Origin: Theodoxus fluviatilis
Taxonomy: Eukaryota > Mollusca > Gastropoda > Cycloneritida > Neritidae
DNA: 18,941 nt
NCBI GenBank assembly: GCA_034096865.1
Contig: JAWQFJ010012392.1
Location: 35,001 to 53,941, forward strand
Direction: 5' to 3'
Shown: piece after piece, positions 16,681 through 18,941 of the stretch
How the letters are laid out: every line of letters starts with the position of its first letter
How positions within the stretch are numbered: the stretch's first letter is position 1
The notes under the pieces: generated by a model
What the model was told of the DNA's origin: nothing
Database searches by the model: none
The model's input: only the letters and a program-made list of their open reading frames with translations
Translations under genes and position numbers: made by a program

Positions 16681-18430
16681 CCAGGCAGACAGGGGCAGAC
16701 TGCGGCAGACTGAGGCAGATTGAGACAGAAGGGGTTTCGAAGCACACTGGGCACTGCGACAGTCAGGGCATTCAGACTGAGACAAACAGCGGTAGGCAGA
16801 GGAAGACAGAGACACACAGAACACTGAGACACAGAAACACAGGACACTCAGGCAAACAGAGACACACAGGACACTCAGGCAGACAGAGACACACAGGACA
16901 CTCAGGCAGACAGAGACACACAGGACACTCAGGCAGACAGAGACACACAGGACACTCAGGCAGACAGAGACACACAGAACACTGAGACACTAACACACAG
17001 GACACTGAGACACTAACACACAGGACACTGAGACACTAACACACAGGACACTGAGACAGACAGAGACACACAGGACACTGAGACACTAACACACAGGACA
17101 CTGAGGCAGACACTGAAACACAGGACACTGAGACACTAACACACAGGACACTGAGACAGACAGAGACACACAGGACACTGAGACACTAACACACAGGACA
17201 CTGAGACAGACAGAGACACACAGGACACTGAGACACTAACACACAGGACACTGAGGCAGACAGAGACACACAGGACACTCAGGCAGACAGAGACACACAG
17301 GACACTGAGACACTAACACACAGGACACTGAGACAGACAGAGACACACAGGACACTGAGACACTAACACACAGGACACTGAGGCAGACAGAGACACACAG
17401 GACACTGAGGCAGACAGAGACACACAGGACACTGAGGCAGACAGAGACACACAGGACACTGAGACACTAACACACAGGACACTGAGGCAGACAGAAACAC
17501 ACAGGACACTCAGGCAGACAGAGACACACAGGACACTGAGGCAGACAGAGACACACAGCACACTGAGACACAAAAAAGGACACTGAGACACACAGGACAC
17601 TGAGGCAGACAGAAACACACAGGACACTGAAACACTAACACACAGGACACTGAGACACTAACACACAGGACACTGAGACACTAACACACAGGACACTGAG
17701 ACACTAACACACAGGACACTGAGACACTAACACACAGGACACTGAGACACTAACACACAGGACACTGAGACACTAACACACAGGACACTGAGACACTAAC
17801 GCACAGGACACTGAGACACTAACACACAGGACACTGAGGCAGACATAGACACACAGGACACTGAGGCAGACAGAGACACACAGGACACTGAGGCAGACAG
17901 AGACACACAGGACACTGAGACACTAACACACAGGACACTGAGACACTAACACACAGGACACAGAGGAAGACAGAAACACACAGGACACTGAGACACAAAC
18001 ACACAGGACACTGAGACACTAACACACAGGACACAGAGGAAGACAATGACACAGGACACTGAGACACTAACACACAGGACACTGAGACACTAACACACAG
18101 GACACTGAGACACTAACACACAGGACACTGAGACACTAACACACATGACACTGAGACACTAACACACAGGACACTGAGACACTAACACACAGGACACTGA
18201 GACACTAACACACAGGACACTGAGACACTAACACACAGGACACTGAGACACTAACACACAGGACACTGAGACACTAACACACAGGACACTGAGACACTAA
18301 CACACAGGACACTGAGACACTAACACACAGGACACAGAGGAAGACAATGACACAGGACACAGAGGAAGACAATGACACAGGACACTGAGGCAAACCGAGA
18401 CACTCAGGACACTGAGGCAGAAACACACAG
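16681..18430. repeat. Complex minisatellite of 23-, 27- and 25-bp units (1.75 kb)
   Basis: Three related unit types all open with GACAC and end with CACAG. Type A, 23 bases, has GACACTGAGACACTAAC; type B, 27 bases, has GACACTGAGGCAGACAGAG (with CTCAGG and GAGACAG variants); type C, 25 bases, has GACACAGAGGAAGACAATG. The left end (16681-16830) is degenerate. A block of B units (about 16846-16978) is followed by a mixed zone with A-B alternation (about 17000-17400), a run of nine A units (about 17623-17829), B units, C units, and a run of twelve A units (about 18055-18330). Minus-strand Cys/Val/Ser/Leu frames across it are artefacts. It lies upstream of exon A in gene direction, so in an intron if the gene extends rightwards. 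Confidence 0.95.
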
Positions 18431-18941
18431 GGCAGTAAGGGAGAAGAAGGAAGGGAAAGAGAGAAGAGGAAAGGGAGAGAAAGAAAGAGAAGCGTGAGGG
18501 AGACAACAGACACGGCAGTGCAAGTGTGACACACGGACAAAGCTTGGCCATCAGGTCCCCATTTGTACCCGTTCCTCGCTGCCCCCATCCAGGCCCGGAT
18601 AGGTTACGCACAAGCACAACAGTTTCACCGCCATATTTGCACTCATAACATCTTCAGCCAGAGCTCGACGTGCCACGTGAAAAGGCAAGGCAGAGACGGA
18701 GGTGTGGGGGGTCACAGTCAGAATGCAGGGGCGACGGCTCACCTCGACCATCGTCACGTATTTGGCCTGTCAACCTGGGACCGAGGAATGGAGCGAGGGA
18801 GGGAGGGAGGGAGAGTTTTTCCAGTCAAGAGTCAACAAGAGAGCACACGCGCGTGTATGAAAGGTCTGTCGCTGATTTGAGGTGGAAGCAAAGAAAGGGA
18901 GATAGAGGCAAAGAGTAGTTATAGAGCAAAGACGGCTGGGT
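18431..18941. other. Unique sequence at right edge with purine-rich patch
   Basis: A purine-rich patch (18436-18505) closes the minisatellite. The remainder is of mixed composition, with a GAGG array at about 18797-18815 that forms a pyrimidine tract on the minus strand just upstream of the candidate micro-exon. Long overlapping frames on both strands show no motif. Confidence 0.5.
18743..18766 (-). CDS. Candidate 24-base micro-exon (AKYVTMVE)
   Basis: On the minus strand TTGACAG precedes GCCAAATACGTGACGATGG, and the sequence ends GTCGAG|GTGAGC, a strong donor. A pyrimidine-rich tract (CTCCCTCCCTCGCTCC) lies 25 to 55 bases upstream of the acceptor. Read in phase 0 it encodes AKYVTMVE and is 0/0, so it would join in frame to exon A to give VTMVE-ERPGPSG. 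An alternative acceptor eight bases upstream (GGTCCCAG) would put a stop in this frame. So short a match can arise by chance, and I cannot see the next exon upstream. Confidence 0.2.

Noticed and set aside
16681..18430. CRISPR array
   Set aside because: Units are contiguous and related throughout, with no unique spacers, and the context is a eukaryotic intron.
16602..18617. Cys-Val-Ser repeat proteins on the minus strand
   Set aside because: They are products of the 23/27-base minisatellite; frame changes with unit type and no start, signal or domain is seen.

Overview
The window looks like a piece of a metazoan nuclear genome. Lophotrochozoan, probably molluscan, is my best guess, from the style of the dispersed repeats and the abundance of simple repeats; this is recognition from memory, not a search. 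No bacterial, viral or CRISPR feature is visible. Nearly all long open frames here are by-products of microsatellites and minisatellites that lack stop codons.

The one gene I can defend is on the minus strand and enters from the right. Three exons with consensus splice sites and matching phases were assembled by hand: exon A (14329-14469, 47 codons, phase 0/0), exon B (10549-10693, 145 bp, phase 0/1) and the terminal exon C (2034-2674, phase 1 to a TAG stop). A candidate AATAAA signal lies about 150 bases past the stop (1882-1887). The joined peptide is 308 residues of low-complexity, Ser/Pro-rich, apparently cytoplasmic sequence. It carries an acidic TTTSDSGRGGSEED block, an RVxF-type protein phosphatase 1 docking motif (KHVTF), two class II SH3 ligands and a hydrophobic VVV carboxyl terminus. 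This resembles the cytoplasmic tail of a protocadherin or dachsous-type cadherin, but no cadherin repeat or membrane segment lies inside the window, so the family call is tentative. A phase-compatible 24-base micro-exon candidate (18743-18766) lies further upstream.

The rest is intron and flank. Region by region: 1-1880 is the AT-rich 3' flank with a small 21-bp tandem repeat. 2675-10548 is a long intron with a pyrimidine-rich block (3.87-5.53 kb), a CTG tract, a 240-base GGA tract, a GA/AT/GA compound repeat, a five-part purine microsatellite (7.93-8.30 kb), a dispersed repeat (8.38-8.70 kb) and a GAA/GGA tract followed by a strong G-quadruplex motif (10.0-10.2 kb). 10694-14328 is a second intron with a 17-bp minisatellite of about 1 kb, a CT tract, an ATT-tailed dispersed repeat and GA/CAGA/GGAC repeats. 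14470-18941 holds TG and CTGY repeats, a 44-bp minisatellite and a 1.75-kb minisatellite built from interleaved 23-, 27- and 25-bp units.

Most repeats are purine-rich on the plus strand, the template strand of the gene, so the pre-mRNA would carry long pyrimidine-rich intronic tracts. I see no novel enzymatic or defence system here. The points of most interest are the unusual receptor-tail gene and the structured repeat arrays embedded in its introns.
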